From Antribacter gilvus (GTDB lineage Bacteria; Actinomycetota; Actinomycetes; Actinomycetales; Cellulomonadaceae), in the NCBI RefSeq assembly GCF_003946865.1, contig NZ_QXTH01000005.1, forward strand, positions 1-64,000: a stretch of DNA of 64,000 bases, read 5' to 3'. The position numbers and the translations under genes are program-made. A model generated the notes under the pieces. It had not been told where the DNA came from. It searched no databases and saw only the letters and a program-made list of their open reading frames with translations. Every line of letters starts with the position of its first letter. Position 1 is the stretch's first letter. Below, in pieces: positions 63,590 through 64,000 of this stretch.

Positions 63590-64000
63590 ACCAGGACCAC
63601 CTTCCCGACGGTGCGTCGCTCCTCGAGCTCGCGGTGGGCCCGTGCGGCCTCGGCGAACGGCACGCGGTGGGTCAGCACCCGCCACGTCCCGGCGGCCGCG
63701 AGCCCGAGCGCCCGATCCTGGAAGCGTCGCATGTCGCCCGGCGCGGGGGCACCCGGGCCGACGGCGGCACGCACCTCGAGCGGTCGTGGCGCCTCCGCCG
63801 TGGCGTACCGGTTGGCGGTGCCCGACGACCAGCCGTTGACGACGACCCGTCCGCCGTCGAGCAGGAGGTCGGCCGCGGCGGTCCCGGCGTCGCCGCCGAC
63901 GCCGTCGAGGAGCAGCGTGGCGTCGTCGGCCCCGAGGGTGGCGAGCGCGGCTCGTGCCCGTGCGGTCCAGCCCGGGGCGGCGTAGTCGACCACGGCGAGG
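63586..64000 (-). CDS. zinc-binding dehydrogenase / quinone oxidoreductase, C-terminal part
   Basis: The visible 138 residues are the C-terminal half of an MDR-type (zinc-type alcohol dehydrogenase-like) oxidoreductase: VVDYAAPGWTARARAALATL, LLLDGVGGDAGTAAADLLLD GGRVVVNGWSSG and the end HRVPFAEAARAHRELEERRT VGKVVLV, which is the family's usual C-terminus. The gene continues beyond the right edge. It uses NADPH to reduce small carbonyl compounds or quinones. Its stop overlaps the start of the MFS gene (ATGA), so the two are co-expressed. Confidence 0.9.
   Translation of the reverse strand, partial: LAVVDYAAPGWTARARAALATLGADDATLLLDGVGGDAGTAAADLLLDGGRVVVNGWSSGTANRYATAEAPRPLEVRAAVGPGAPAPGDMRRFQDRALGLAAAGTWRVLTHRVPFAEAARAHRELEERRTVGKVVLV

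Noticed and set aside
1-64000. tRNA or rRNA genes
   Set aside because: No clear T-loop consensus in a cloverleaf context or rRNA core segments were noticed when reading either strand.

Overview
The window is very GC-rich, with dense genes, GTG starts, ATGA/GTGA stop-start overlaps and GC-rich stem-loop terminators without U-tracts. Together with Tad-type pilus genes, an F420-type (DUF385) reductase and secreted GH11, CE15, CE2/CE12 and PL1-CE8 enzymes, this points to a plant-biomass-degrading actinobacterium. Order Micrococcales and a Promicromonosporaceae/Cellulomonadaceae-type genus is my inference; no rRNA or tRNA marker is present to settle it.

Region 1 (1-4.2 kb) is a minus-strand, translationally coupled run encoding an OmpA-domain protein, two TadE/G-like proteins and two small membrane proteins, probably the distal part of a Tad/Flp pilus locus. 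It ends abruptly at about 4.21 kb, where the OmpA gene lacks a signal peptide and abuts a headless metallopeptidase (DUF2201-like) fragment on the other strand.

Region 2 (4.2-25.7 kb) is an accessory island of short, solitary or paired genes. Many belong to families known as immunity proteins of polymorphic toxin systems or found beside them: Imm5-like, two Suppressor-of-fused (SUFU) proteins, a SUKH/SMI1-KNR4 protein, DUF4241-like, DUF2625, DUF1062 and a HEAT-like protein. No large toxin gene is visible. It also holds many gene fragments, a duplicated truncated hydrolase/HTH module, frameshifted genes, a cold-shock gene, an atypical arginyl-tRNA synthetase and an ECF sigma factor with a frameshifted C-terminal domain.

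Region 3 (25.8-44 kb) is mixed: a GNAT gene with an upstream 14-codon leader ORF and two perfect hairpins, a pair of ricin-lectin-tagged esterases (CE2-like and CE12), a damaged tandem kinase, several regulator/effector pairs (GlxA-type with isochorismatase, AraC with DUF2000, PadR with permease-prefix membrane protein, HxlR with SRPBCC), and a striking secreted-peptide locus. There a 50-aa precursor carries three DPQWD repeats, followed by a 96-aa partner, a terminator, and a TrmB/LuxR-type regulator with an F420-type reductase gene.

Region 4 (44-64 kb) carries most of the plant-cell-wall enzymes: a GH11 xylanase with two nearly identical CBM2-like modules, a CBM2-CE15 glucuronoyl esterase, and an 791-aa pectate lyase-pectin methylesterase fusion. 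Between them are methyltransferase, transporter, flavin oxidase, DUF402-GNAT fusion and kinase genes. AANCGNTT-type or AAACCGGTTT palindromic motifs, typical of LacI-family operators, sit near the starts of four CAZyme loci (27.5, 46.4-46.6, 49.45 and 60.07 kb), suggesting sugar-responsive repression. Two 82-bp near-perfect palindromes at 60.2 and 62.1 kb share sequence and show a compensatory base change.
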